64,000 nt of DNA. It comes from Asanoa ferruginea (GTDB taxonomy: Bacteria > Actinomycetota > Actinomycetes > Mycobacteriales > Micromonosporaceae). Of the stretch, positions 53,111 through 62,024 are shown in pieces (within the stretch, counting starts at the first letter, position 1; every line of letters begins with the position of its first letter). The stretch covers positions 5,828,001 to 5,892,000 of the forward strand of contig NZ_QUMQ01000001.1 in assembly GCF_003387075.1 (NCBI RefSeq). Direction: 5' to 3'. The notes under the pieces were generated by a model that ran no database searches, was not told the DNA's origin, and saw only the letters and a program-made list of their open reading frames with translations. Position numbers and translations under genes: made by a program.

Positions 53111-53371
53111 CTAACTCTCGCGGAGCATCAGCAGGGTGTCGGGGTGGACCCCGTCGTGCTTCATCGCCGCCGCCGCTTCGTCACTCTGCATGAACTTCTG
53201 GAACGCGGCCAGGTCGGGAATCTCGGCGATCAGCGCGACGCGGTTGGAGCCCGACGGGTCGGAGAACGTGCGGATGGCGATACCCATCCGCCCGAAGACC
53301 TCGTCGCGCTTGGGCGAAGCCTTCCACGCCTCGACGTCGTCGACCTCGTGCGTGATCAGGTAAGTGGCCAC
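53111..53371 (-). CDS. Small ferredoxin-fold (ABM-like) protein
   Basis: This 86-residue protein has an alpha+beta pattern: ATYLITHEVDDVEAWKASPKRDEVF, NRVALIAEIPDLAAFQKFMQSDEA, and a short C-terminal strand. It resembles dimeric alpha-beta barrel proteins of unknown function. The GTG at 53371 follows AAAGGGGAT. No pathway link is visible. A hairpin follows it. Confidence 0.65.
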   Translation of the reverse strand: MATYLITHEVDDVEAWKASPKRDEVFGRMGIAIRTFSDPSGSNRVALIAEIPDLAAFQKFMQSDEAAAAMKHDGVHPDTLLMLRES

Positions 53372-53495
53372 TTTTATCCCCTTTCGGACAACTCGGGGGA
53401 GCGTACCGCGTTTGTCATGCTTTCGCGGATAGGTGGTTGGGGTGCCCCACGGCGGGTATGGCGATCCTTTAGCCATCTGTCGGGGGAGATCGGCC

Positions 53496-54524
53496 ATGCG
53501 CACTGATGCGGCGCCCACCGCCGTCTACGTCCAGAGCAATGAGCGTGACGGCAACCAGCTTCTGGTCTTCCGGACGAGTCCGAACGGCGCGCTGTCGGGA
53601 CCGGGCCCCGTCGCGACCGGCGGGGCGGGCGACGGCCTCGCGCATCTGGCGTCGCAGGGCTCCGTGACGATGACCGGCGACGGCCAGGGCGTGCTGGTCA
53701 CCAACGCGGGCAGCGGCGACGTCTCACTGTTCGCGGTCGACGGCGAAGGACCAATCGCGATGGGTACGACCTCGGTCGGCGCAGCACCGAAGAGCGTGGC
53801 CGAGCACGACGGGCTGGTCTACGTGCTCAACACCGGTGACCCGTCGGTGTGCGGCTTCCGGACGACGGTCACCGGCCTGGAGCCGCTGAGCGGGTCGACC
53901 CGCCCGCTGGAGGCGGGCTCCGACCCGGCCCAGGTCGGCTTCAGCCCCGACGGCTCCGCGCTGATGATCACCGAGCGGGTGGCGAACGCGATCGTCAGCT
54001 ACCCGGTGGGCTCCGACGGCCAACTCGGCGACCCGCACACCCGCTCCTCGTCGGGCCAGACGCCCTATGGTTTCGCGTTCACCGACGACGGCACGCTGCT
54101 GGTCGTCGAGGCGTTCGAAGCGGCGAAGGGCAAGGCCGCGACCTCGTCGTACGCGACCCGGGGCGTCGACGTGACGCCGGTGTCGACGTCGGTCCGCAAC
54201 GGACGCAGCGAGATCTGCTGGGCCGTCGTCTCCGACGACAACCGCTACCTCTACACGACCAACTTCGCCGACAGTGGCATCTCCCGCTACACGATCGGCG
54301 ACGACGGCAGCCTCACCCTCGACGACCCGGCCGCCGGCGTCGGCATCGAGGGCCACACGGGCCTGCGCGACGAGGACCTCACCCCCGATGGGCGCTTCCT
54401 CTACGCACTCGACGCCGACTCCCGCCAGATCTTCGGCTGGTCCGTCGGCGCCGCGGGCTCCCTGTCGGCGATCGGCTCCTGGGGCGGCCTTCCGACGACG
54501 GTTGCCGGCCTCGCGGCGGCCTAA
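53496..54524 (+). CDS. Lactonase-family beta-propeller protein
   Basis: This 342-residue protein is a seven-bladed propeller of the 6-phosphogluconolactonase (Pgl)/lactonase group. Repeated blades are visible: GDVSLFAVDGEG, GLVYVLNTGDPSVCGF, SDGQLGDPHTRSSSGQTPYGF, NRYLYTTNFADSGIS and DGRFLYALDADSRQIF. No signal peptide is seen. It may hydrolyse a sugar lactone, but many members are binding proteins. The ATG at 53496 follows GGGGGAG. It overlaps the convergent DUF3291 gene by 4 bp. Confidence 0.82.
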   Translation: MRTDAAPTAVYVQSNERDGNQLLVFRTSPNGALSGPGPVATGGAGDGLAHLASQGSVTMTGDGQGVLVTNAGSGDVSLFAVDGEGPIAMGTTSVGAAPKSVAEHDGLVYVLNTGDPSVCGFRTTVTGLEPLSGSTRPLEAGSDPAQVGFSPDGSALMITERVANAIVSYPVGSDGQLGDPHTRSSSGQTPYGFAFTDDGTLLVVEAFEAAKGKAATSSYATRGVDVTPVSTSVRNGRSEICWAVVSDDNRYLYTTNFADSGISRYTIGDDGSLTLDDPAAGVGIEGHTGLRDEDLTPDGRFLYALDADSRQIFGWSVGAAGSLSAIGSWGGLPTTVAGLAAA

Positions 54525-54982
54525 GAGCCCGAAGTGGACGGTTCGGCGGGGAAAGGCTCACGCAAGGTGAATGCCTCCGGTGACGGGCCCGTGCGGCGCA
54601 GCAGGTCGAGGCGGTCGGCGGCCTCGGCGATGGTCGGCAGGTCGCCGGCCGGGATCCACCACAGCACCAGGTAGGCCTCGTCGGCCGGCACGAACCAGTC
54701 GCGGCGGCGGCGCATCGGCTCCAGGTGGGCGGTGCGGTAGACGAAGCCGCGCAGCGAGTCGACCGACTGCCACACCGTCAGGTTGACGATCACGTCCGGC
54801 TCGAAGGGACGCAGCGCGGTGGCGTCGCCGGACTCGTCCTGGAGCCGCCAGACGTAGCCAGGGGAGCGCTCGGCCAAACCGTTGATCTCGGGGAGCAGCG
54901 CGACGAAGTCGGCGAGTTCGGGGCTGTCGATCGGGGCGCGCAGGCGGGCGATGTTCAGCTGCGCGAGGTGATGCTCGGCCAT
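54521..54982 (-). CDS. DUF3291-family protein
   Basis: This 153-residue protein matches DUF3291: LAQLNIARLRAPIDSPELADFVALLPEINGLAERSPGYVWRLQDESG and LRGFVYRTAHLEPMRRRRDWFV. Function is unknown; the fold is a dimeric ferredoxin-like barrel that could bind a small ligand. It is third in an operon after the TPM protein and HTH regulator. Confidence 0.8.
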   Translation of the reverse strand: MAEHHLAQLNIARLRAPIDSPELADFVALLPEINGLAERSPGYVWRLQDESGDATALRPFEPDVIVNLTVWQSVDSLRGFVYRTAHLEPMRRRRDWFVPADEAYLVLWWIPAGDLPTIAEAADRLDLLRRTGPSPEAFTLREPFPAEPSTSGS

Positions 54983-55003
54983 GCGCCGAGCGTACCGTCT
55001 ATG

Positions 55004-55615
55004 TCAACGCTTTTTGTTTTTAGAACCGATGGCGACGCAGCAGCCGGTCGGGCCCGGGTCGAGGCGCACGTCTCGTTCGCCGGCCAGGCCTTCGACCAGG
55101 GCCAGGTTGAGACCGCAGACCAAGGGTGGGTGGGCCTGCGCGAGCGCGTCGAACGGGCAGTTGCGCAACCGGATGGTCCGATCAGGATCCTCGAACGGCT
55201 CGTAGCCCAGCTCCTGGAGGCGGGCGACCGGGTCGCCGCCGGCGAGCTTGGCGCCCCGCTCGCGGGCCGCCGCGTAGGCCGCCGGCTCCACACCGGACCG
55301 TTCGACCGCGCTCGCCAGCACCTCGGCCAGTAGCCGGTAGTCGCGCGGCGGCAGGGTCACCGCGTGCTCGGCCGACGACCGGCGGTAGAGCTTGGCCGGG
55401 CGGCCCGCACCGGGTCCACCGGTGCGCGCCGCGAAAGCCGTCTCCAACAGCCCCGCCTCGGCGAGCTTGTCGAGATGGAAGGCCGCCAGGGTGCGCCCGA
55501 TGGCCACCGCCTCGGCCACCTCGTTGCGGCTCACCGGCTCCGGCTGCGCGACGACATAGTCGTAGACCGCCCGGCGGGCGGGCTCCCGCAGCGCCCCGAT
55601 GGCCTCCAGCGACAT
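55004..55615 (-). CDS. HTH regulator with a cysteine-rich C-terminus
   Basis: This 203-residue protein has an ArsR/DeoR-type winged HTH (LREPARRAVYDYVVAQPEPVSRNEVAEAVAIGRTLAAFHLDKLAEAGL). The C-terminal domain has the cysteine pattern RNCPFDALAQ, LVCGLNLALVEG and GCCVAIG, four cysteines that could hold an iron-sulfur cluster or a metal, as in SufR-like regulators. The ATG at 55615 follows the TPM stop by 19 bp. It likely senses redox or metal status and regulates its own operon. Confidence 0.82.
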   Translation of the reverse strand: MSLEAIGALREPARRAVYDYVVAQPEPVSRNEVAEAVAIGRTLAAFHLDKLAEAGLLETAFAARTGGPGAGRPAKLYRRSSAEHAVTLPPRDYRLLAEVLASAVERSGVEPAAYAAARERGAKLAGGDPVARLQELGYEPFEDPDRTIRLRNCPFDALAQAHPPLVCGLNLALVEGLAGERDVRLDPGPTGCCVAIGSKNKKR

Positions 55616-55634
55616 GCTGTCGACGCTACCGCTT

Positions 55635-57710
55635 TCAGAACCGGCCGCCCCCGCCGCGCCGGCCGCCGCCGCCGAAGCCGCCGCCACCGGACCGGCGACC
55701 CCGGCTCGCGCTGCCGCCGAAACCGCCGCCCCAACCGGCGCCGCCCCCAAAGCCACCGCCGCCACCCCAGCCGCCGCCCCAGCGGGAACGGCGCGAGCGA
55801 CCCCCGCCGGCGAGGATGCCGCCGAGCAGGGCGCCGATCATCATGTCCCCGCCGCCTCCGCCATACCGGGGCTGTCCCCAATAGCCGGGCTGCCAGTTGT
55901 CGACCTCGGCGTAGGAGGCCTGGCTGGCCGTGCTGGCCAGCCGGCTGGCCTCCTGGACCGCCGCGAGCGCGGCCATCGGGTCGTCGGCGGCCAGCGCCTC
56001 GGCGCGGGCGAGTTGCCGGTGTGCTTCGGCCAGCATCGTGCGCGGCTGCATGCCCACCGCGGCCCGGCGGGTGGTCAGGTACTGGTCGGCCGCGGCGACC
56101 TCCGCGCGGGCGACCGGCAGGGCCTGGGTGAGCTGCGCTCGTGCCCTGGCGACCCGCTCGGACTGTTCGCGTGACGTGGCCAACGCCCGGTCGAGCTGCG
56201 CGTCGGCCTCCTGCAACCGGCGCAGGTCGCCCGACGGACCCGTCTGCGCGCCCAGGCCCGCCCGGACGGCGGCCGCCGCGGTGGTGCCCGCCTCGGCCGC
56301 GGCGGCCAGGGCGCCGTCCGGGTCCTGGGGCGCGGCGCGCGCGGCGGCGACCTCCGCGTCGATCTCGGCCAGCAGCGCGTCGGCGGCGGTCCGGGCGGCG
56401 GCGAGGTCGGTGCCGGCCCGGTCGACGCCGTCCAGCAGCGTCTCGGCCTGCCGGAGTGCTTCCTCGGCGGCCCGGATGGCCAGGGCCGCCTCGGGTCGCT
56501 TGCCGGCGGCGGCGGCCGCGTCGGCACGGGCCAGCGCGGTGGTCGCGAAGCCGAGCCGTTCCCGGGCCTGCGTCGGGTTGCCGGCCACGGTCGCGATCGC
56601 CGGCCCGGTGTAGCGGCGGCCCAGGTCGGCCACGGCGGCCTCCGCGGCGGGCTGGCGGGCCTGGAGCGCCGTCGCGCGCTGGCCGAGGGCGGCCGACAGC
56701 TCCGGCACCTTCGCCTCGATCTCGCGGAGCCGGTCGAAGCCGTCGGACTCCGCGTCGAGACGCTGGTCGGCCGCCTCGCAGCGCCGGATGATCTCGCCGA
56801 GGGTGGCCCGGGTCGCCGGCTCGTCGCCGGCCTGCTCGTCGAGCGTCATCCGCAGGCGGAAGGCCTCCGCCACCTCGGCGCGCGCGTTGTCCAGCGCGGC
56901 GGTGAACGGGGCGGTGGCCTCGGTGCCGTATTGGCCCTGTGCGATCGCCAGTTCCTGCTCGCTGGAGCGCAACTCGTTGTCGAGTTCGATCAGCAGGGTG
57001 TTGGCCCGGTCCTGCAACTGGGCGGTCGACGGGCCCGTGGCCGCGGTCGTCGCCGCAGGCCCGCGCCGGCGCCGGCTCCGGAGCAGTGCGAACGCGACGA
57101 TGCCGAGGACCACGACGGCGGCCGCCGCCACCAGCACACCGACCAGGGCGCCGCCGCTGACGCCACCGCCGGAGTCCGGGTCGGGCTGGCCGGGCTGGAT
57201 CGCGGGCGCCGGCACCGGTTGACCGGCCAGCGCGGCCGCGTAGCCGTTGGAAGCGCCGACGACCGCGCCGGCCCAGTCGTTCTGGGCCAGTGGCGGCTCG
57301 ATCGCGATCGCCGCGACGTTGGCGAGTTGGGCGTCGGTGAGCGGGAAGTTCCGGGGAAAGGAGTAGGCGAACTCCCGGTCATGGGTGGCCACCGCCAACA
57401 GCCCGTCGCGATCGCCGAGCCCGCTGCGCGCGGCCGTGTCTTCGGTCCACTGCTGCGCGTTGGTGCCGCTGAAGGTGTGCACGAAGACCACGAAGAGCTG
57501 GAGCCCGGTGCCGGCCCGCAGCCGCTGCAACGCGGCGTTGGCCTCGCCCGCCCGCGCCCCGAGCACATCGGAGCGATCGGTGAGCTGCTGGTTGAGGCGG
57601 AACGGATTGTCGGCGTGGGCTGGCCCGGGTGCGGCGAGCAGCACCGTCAGGACGGCCACGACCAGCGTGACCAGGGCAGCGGCAGCCCGCCGCGGGCGTT
57701 GCGTCGGCAC
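55635..57710 (-). CDS. TPM-domain membrane protein with long helical linker and Gly-rich tail
   Basis: This 691-residue protein has a signal peptide (AHADNPF), an extracytoplasmic TPM domain (residues 40-165, NPFRLNQQLTDRSDVLGARAGEANAAL), one TM near 190-212 (GALVGVLVAAAAVVVLGIVAF), then a long Ala/Glu/Gln-rich helical cytoplasmic region (ARDALADPAG- and AAAAEAGTTAAAAVRAGLG-like) and a C-terminal Gly/Arg tail (GGGGFGGGGRRGGGGRF). The TPM domain group includes phosphatase-like and photosystem-repair proteins. It is first in a three-gene operon with an HTH regulator and a DUF3291 gene, and divergent from an SMI1/KNR4 gene. Confidence 0.83.
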   Translation of the reverse strand: MPTQRPRRAAAALVTLVVAVLTVLLAAPGPAHADNPFRLNQQLTDRSDVLGARAGEANAALQRLRAGTGLQLFVVFVHTFSGTNAQQWTEDTAARSGLGDRDGLLAVATHDREFAYSFPRNFPLTDAQLANVAAIAIEPPLAQNDWAGAVVGASNGYAAALAGQPVPAPAIQPGQPDPDSGGGVSGGALVGVLVAAAAVVVLGIVAFALLRSRRRRGPAATTAATGPSTAQLQDRANTLLIELDNELRSSEQELAIAQGQYGTEATAPFTAALDNARAEVAEAFRLRMTLDEQAGDEPATRATLGEIIRRCEAADQRLDAESDGFDRLREIEAKVPELSAALGQRATALQARQPAAEAAVADLGRRYTGPAIATVAGNPTQARERLGFATTALARADAAAAAGKRPEAALAIRAAEEALRQAETLLDGVDRAGTDLAAARTAADALLAEIDAEVAAARAAPQDPDGALAAAAEAGTTAAAAVRAGLGAQTGPSGDLRRLQEADAQLDRALATSREQSERVARARAQLTQALPVARAEVAAADQYLTTRRAAVGMQPRTMLAEAHRQLARAEALAADDPMAALAAVQEASRLASTASQASYAEVDNWQPGYWGQPRYGGGGGDMMIGALLGGILAGGGRSRRSRWGGGWGGGGGFGGGAGWGGGFGGSASRGRRSGGGGFGGGGRRGGGGRF

Positions 57711-57764
57711 CAGGCCAGGCTAATCCCTGGATCGGCTGCCAGCGGTGATGCGTAAACTCCCGTC

Positions 57765-58466
57765 GTGGCGGACGACGAGAGCGTGGATGTCGCGTGGAAG
57801 CGGGTCGAGGCCGGTCTGGGGCTGGTGCTGCCGGCGTCGCGGGAGCACCTCTCGCCCCCGGCCGACGCGGCGGCGATCGATGCGGTGGAGGCCGCGTTGG
57901 GTGTGTCGCTGCCGCCGGACTTCCGGCGCAGCTTGACGATCCACAATGGAACAGGGTGGGGCACTCCCAGCCCGGTGCCGTTGGACTATCTCTATGACAC
58001 CGACGGGCTCGTCGAGACGACGCGGATGTGGCGCGACAACTACGCCGCCGACCCGATCTTCGACGATCCTCGGGTCTGGGCACACCAGATCGACCGCGGC
58101 AATCTGGGCCTGAGTGGCCCGGTGCGGCCGATCGTCGGTGCGACCGCCGCGGTGGTGGTCGGCGACATGAACGGCGACGTCTGGTGGTTCCTCGACCTCG
58201 ATCCGCCACCGGGCGGGACGCCCGGCCAAGTGGTGCGGGTCGACGTCGAATGCGCGTCGTGGGCCGTGCTCGCGCCGTCCTGGACGCGCCTGCTGGGTCG
58301 CTACGCCGACGACCTCGAACGGTTCGCGACCGATCCGGCCGGCTCGACCCTGATGATCGAAGACGGTCTCGGACCGGCCTGCGAATGGGGCAGCGTGCCG
58401 ACGGACGCCTGGCGCACCCGACCGGCCTGGCTCCGCGACGTGCCGGCGCTGGATCCACACGGCTGA
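57765..58466 (+). CDS. SMI1/KNR4 (SUKH) family protein
   Basis: This 233-residue protein carries the SMI1/KNR4 pattern: DAVEAALGVSLPPDFRRSLTIHNG, then PLDYLYDTDGLVETTRMWRDNY, and later TAAVVVGDMNGDVWWFLDLDPP. Such proteins include toxin immunity proteins and protein-contact modules. The GTG start is in frame with this text. It lies 46 bp before the DUF4062-STAND gene on the same strand. Confidence 0.85.
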   Translation: MADDESVDVAWKRVEAGLGLVLPASREHLSPPADAAAIDAVEAALGVSLPPDFRRSLTIHNGTGWGTPSPVPLDYLYDTDGLVETTRMWRDNYAADPIFDDPRVWAHQIDRGNLGLSGPVRPIVGATAAVVVGDMNGDVWWFLDLDPPPGGTPGQVVRVDVECASWAVLAPSWTRLLGRYADDLERFATDPAGSTLMIEDGLGPACEWGSVPTDAWRTRPAWLRDVPALDPHG

Positions 58467-58512
58467 GGGAGCCGCCGGAGTAGCGTTGGGCCCGGTGGAT
58501 CAGGAACAACGC

Positions 58513-60981
58513 ATGATCAGGACGCCCGACCACCGGCTGCGGGTGTTCGTGTCGTCGACCCTGGTCGAGCTGGCCGCCGAGCGCGGCGCGGCCCGCTCGG
58601 CGATCGAGCAGTTGCTGCTGGCCCCGGTGATGTTCGAGTCCGGCGCGCGGCCACATCCGGCGCAGGCGGTCTACCGCTCCTACCTGGCCCGCTCGGATGT
58701 CTTCGTGGGCATCTACGCCGACAGCTACGGATGGGTCGGTCCGGGAATGACCGTCTCCGGCCTCGAAGACGAGTTCGAGCGGGCGGCGAGCCTGCCGCGG
58801 CTGCTCTACGTCACGTCACCGGCGCCCGACCGCGACCCGGCCCTGCGCCGGATGCTGGAGCGGATCAAGGCGGATGGCCAGTCGTCCTACAAGTATTTCA
58901 GCGGGGCGGCCGAGCTCCGCGCGCTGATCCTGACCGACCTGGCGACGCTGCTCGCGGAACGGTTCGACGAGCCGCGCCGGGAGCGCGCCGCCGTGCCCAC
59001 CGAACCGGCCACCGCCCTCGTCGGACGCGAGGCCGAGCTGGCCCGGATCGTCGGCGAGTTGGAGTCGGACCACCGGCTGGTGGTGCTGACGGGCACCGGC
59101 GGCATCGGCAAGACGCGGTTGGCCCTGGCCGCGATGGAGCGCACCGCCGGCCGCTGGCCCGACGGCGTCGCGTTCGTCGACCTCTCGTCGACCACAGACG
59201 GCCGGCTGGTGCCCGATGCGATCGCGTCCGCGCTCGGCGTGGTCGGGCAGGGCAACGAGCGGCCGGTGGACGCGCTGCGCCGCGCGCTGTCCGGCCGGCG
59301 GATGCTGCTCGTCCTCGACAACCTCGAGCAGGTGCTGGACGCGGCACCGGTGGTGGCCGACCTCGTACGCCAGGCACCGCGGTTGCAGATCCTGGCCACG
59401 AGTCGGGTGGCGCTGCGGTTGCGCGGGGAGCGGGAAATCCGGGTCGACGCGCTGGAGGTGCCGCCGGCGCTGCGGCTGCTGGTCGACCGCATCCGCGACG
59501 TCCAGGGCGGGTTCGAGCTGACCGACCAGAACACGCCGGCACTGGCCGAACTGTGCCGCCGGCTCGGTGGCCTGCCGCTCGCACTGGAACTGGCGGCGGC
59601 CTGGCTGCGCCTGCTGACCCCCGACCAGCTCCTCGCGGATCTCGACGCGCGTCTGGATCAGCCTGGCGCGTTGGCCGACCTGCCCGATCGGCAGCAGACC
59701 CTGACCCGCACGATCTCGTGGAGCTACGACCTGCTGCCGCCCGCGGCGCGCGAGCTGCTGGCGCGGCTGTCGGTGTTCGTCGCGCCATTCACGGTCGACG
59801 ACGCGGTTGCGGTCTGCGGAACCGAATCCGTCGACGTGGTCCAGGAGTTGTCGCGCCTGCTGGACGCCAGCATGGTCGGCCCGGGGGAGCGGCCCGACGG
59901 TCAGCGCGGGTTCCAGCTCCTCGACCCGATCCGCCGCTTCGCCGCCGCCCGGCTCGACGACCCGCAGGCCGTGCTCGGCCGCCTCCACCGGCATGTGCTC
60001 GCGGTGCTGGCGGCCGCCGACACCAGGCTCGGCTCGCAGGAACTGGTGCTGCGGCGGCTCGACAGCGAGCAACCCAACCTCCAGGCCGTGCTCGACTGGG
60101 TCGGCCAGGCGGGCCAGCCGTCGGGACCGCTCCTGCGCGCCCTCGGCGACGTCTGGGTGTGGCTGCTGGCCCGCGGGCACCTGCGGCAACCCTCAGAACT
60201 GTGGCGCCGGATCCAAGCCCTGCCAGAAAGCCTTCTGCGTACGGACAGCGACCGGTTGGCCCTCCACTGGCTGGCGGCCAGCCGGCTGCTCAACGACGGC
60301 GCCTTCGACGAGGCCGGCGCGCTGCTCGACGAGGTGCTGCCCACCGCGCGCCGGATCGAGCCGCCGGTGCGGCTGGCGCTGCTGGTCTCGGCCCGCGCGA
60401 TCGTCGCGCCGTCCGGCCCGCACGGCGGGGCCAGGGCGACCTTCGAGGAGGCGCTCGCGGTGGCGCGCGCGGCCGACGACCCGCTGGTGTCCGGCTACGT
60501 GCTCTCCCACTACGGCCTGCTGCTGAGCGTCGAAGGCGAGGCCGACCGGGCGCGGGACCACCACGACGAGGCCCTGGCGATCGCCGACGCGCTCAACGAC
60601 GAGAACCTGCGCGCCGAGGCACACTACGACCTGGCCGTCGACGCCATGCTGCTCGGCGACCGCGCCGCGGCGCGCTCCCACCTGGCGAAGGCGGTCGCCG
60701 GCTATCGCGGTATCGACCACCTCGACGGCCTGACCCGGTGCCTCGCCCAACTGGGCGCGCTGGCGCTCGACAGTGGAGACAGCCACCTCGCCGCCCGCCT
60801 CGTCGGCGCGACCGCGGCTGCCCGCGAAACCATCGGCCTGGCGCCGTGGCCCTCGGCGGCCGACCTGGAGCGCCGCACCACCGAACGGCTCGGTGCGCTG
60901 CTGGCCGCCGACCTCGACGCGGGTCGCGGCCTCACCATCGACGACGCGCTAGCCGCGGCGCAGCACCTCGGCGGCGCCTGA
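58513..60981 (+). CDS. DUF4062-NB-ARC-TPR STAND protein
   Basis: This protein has 822 residues from ATG 58513, which has AGGA seven bases upstream. The N-terminal domain (residues 6-110) is DUF4062: FVSSTLVELAAER, SDVFVGIYADSYGWV and GLEDEFERAASLPRLLYV. It is a TIR-related fold often used as an effector or signalling domain. Next is an NB-ARC ATPase with Walker A GTGGIGKT (194-201) and Walker B LLVLDN near 266-271, then helical TPR-like repeats to the C-terminus. The protein is a STAND sensor-switch-effector. It may act in regulation or defence. No HTH is seen. It overlaps the convergent MetE-like gene by 33 bp. Confidence 0.88.
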   Translation: MIRTPDHRLRVFVSSTLVELAAERGAARSAIEQLLLAPVMFESGARPHPAQAVYRSYLARSDVFVGIYADSYGWVGPGMTVSGLEDEFERAASLPRLLYVTSPAPDRDPALRRMLERIKADGQSSYKYFSGAAELRALILTDLATLLAERFDEPRRERAAVPTEPATALVGREAELARIVGELESDHRLVVLTGTGGIGKTRLALAAMERTAGRWPDGVAFVDLSSTTDGRLVPDAIASALGVVGQGNERPVDALRRALSGRRMLLVLDNLEQVLDAAPVVADLVRQAPRLQILATSRVALRLRGEREIRVDALEVPPALRLLVDRIRDVQGGFELTDQNTPALAELCRRLGGLPLALELAAAWLRLLTPDQLLADLDARLDQPGALADLPDRQQTLTRTISWSYDLLPPAARELLARLSVFVAPFTVDDAVAVCGTESVDVVQELSRLLDASMVGPGERPDGQRGFQLLDPIRRFAAARLDDPQAVLGRLHRHVLAVLAAADTRLGSQELVLRRLDSEQPNLQAVLDWVGQAGQPSGPLLRALGDVWVWLLARGHLRQPSELWRRIQALPESLLRTDSDRLALHWLAASRLLNDGAFDEAGALLDEVLPTARRIEPPVRLALLVSARAIVAPSGPHGGARATFEEALAVARAADDPLVSGYVLSHYGLLLSVEGEADRARDHHDEALAIADALNDENLRAEAHYDLAVDAMLLGDRAAARSHLAKAVAGYRGIDHLDGLTRCLAQLGALALDSGDSHLAARLVGATAAARETIGLAPWPSAADLERRTTERLGALLAADLDAGRGLTIDDALAAAQHLGGA

Positions 60982-61965
60982 CATCGCGCGCATCTTGCCG
61001 ACCGCCGACTCCCAGGGGATGTATTTCATCCCGCAGTCGGTGGCGATCACGACCTTCTCCGGCGCGACGTGGGGCAGCGCCCGGCGGACCCGGTCGACGA
61101 CCGTGTCGACCGACTCGACCGCGTGGTCGGACAGGTCGATCACGCCCAGCATGATGGTCTTGCCGGTCAGGTGTTTCAGCACCGACGTGTCGAGATTGGA
61201 CTGGGCCGTTTCGATCGAGACCTGGTCGCAGCTACAGTCGGCGAGTTCCGGCAGGAACGAATAGCCCGACGGACGCTCGTGGATGATCGCGGCGTAGCCG
61301 AAACAGAGGTGCACCGCCGTGGTGCCGGTCGCGCCGGCCAGGGCGCGGTTGATGGCCTTCACGCCGTAGGCCCGGGCGGGTTCGGGTCGGGCCTGAAGGT
61401 AGGGCTCGTCGAGCTGGACGATGTCGGCCCCGGCCGCGAACAGGTCGTGCACCTCGGCGTTGACGGCGTCGGCGTAGGCATAGGCGAGGTCTTCCGGGTT
61501 TCCGTAGTGGTCGTCCTGCGCCTGCTGCGACATCGTGAACGGGCCGGGCACGGTGATCTTGATAGTGCCCTTGGTGTGTTCGCGCAGGAAGCGCAGGTCG
61601 GCCACCTGCACGGGCCGCGGCCGGCTGACGTCACCGACCACGCGGGGCACCGGATTCGGATGACCGCTGCGGTCGAGCGCCTCGCCGGGATTGTCGAGGT
61701 CGAGCCCGATCAGAGCGGTCGCGAAGTGGTTGGAGTAGCTCTCCCGCCTGATCTCGCCGTCGGTCAGGATGTCGAGGCCGGCGTCTTCCTGCGCCCGGAT
61801 CGCGAGCAGCGTCGCGTCATCCTGCGCGCGGGCGAGGTGCTCCGGCGCGGGCCGCCACAGTTCCTTGGCCCGCACCCGCGGCGGGAACCGGCCGGCGAGC
61901 TTGGCGCGGTCGATCAGCCACTCGGGCTGGGGAAAGCTGCCCACGAGCGTAGTCGGGAACAACAT
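60949..61965 (-). CDS. MetE C-terminal (catalytic) domain protein, cobalamin-independent methionine synthase-like
   Basis: This 338-residue protein matches the MetE catalytic domain only: TLVGSFPQ at the start, QLDEPYL, HLCFG and CDQVSIE, and TDCGMK near the end. Zinc ligands His219, Cys221 and Cys311 and Glu252 are in place. Full MetE has about 750 residues with a duplicated N-terminal domain, absent here. Such short forms transfer methyl groups with other methyl carriers or act on other thiol acceptors. The ATG at 61965 follows GGAGG; the longer upstream frame is shadow of the esterase gene. It overlaps the convergent STAND gene by 33 bp. Confidence 0.88.
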   Translation of the reverse strand: MLFPTTLVGSFPQPEWLIDRAKLAGRFPPRVRAKELWRPAPEHLARAQDDATLLAIRAQEDAGLDILTDGEIRRESYSNHFATALIGLDLDNPGEALDRSGHPNPVPRVVGDVSRPRPVQVADLRFLREHTKGTIKITVPGPFTMSQQAQDDHYGNPEDLAYAYADAVNAEVHDLFAAGADIVQLDEPYLQARPEPARAYGVKAINRALAGATGTTAVHLCFGYAAIIHERPSGYSFLPELADCSCDQVSIETAQSNLDTSVLKHLTGKTIMLGVIDLSDHAVESVDTVVDRVRRALPHVAPEKVVIATDCGMKYIPWESAVGKMRAMSGAAEVLRRG

Positions 61966-62024
61966 GGCATCGTCCTCCAGTTCGGCGGAGACCATGATGC
62001 GCGCATTTTCCGCCCGGCACCACG

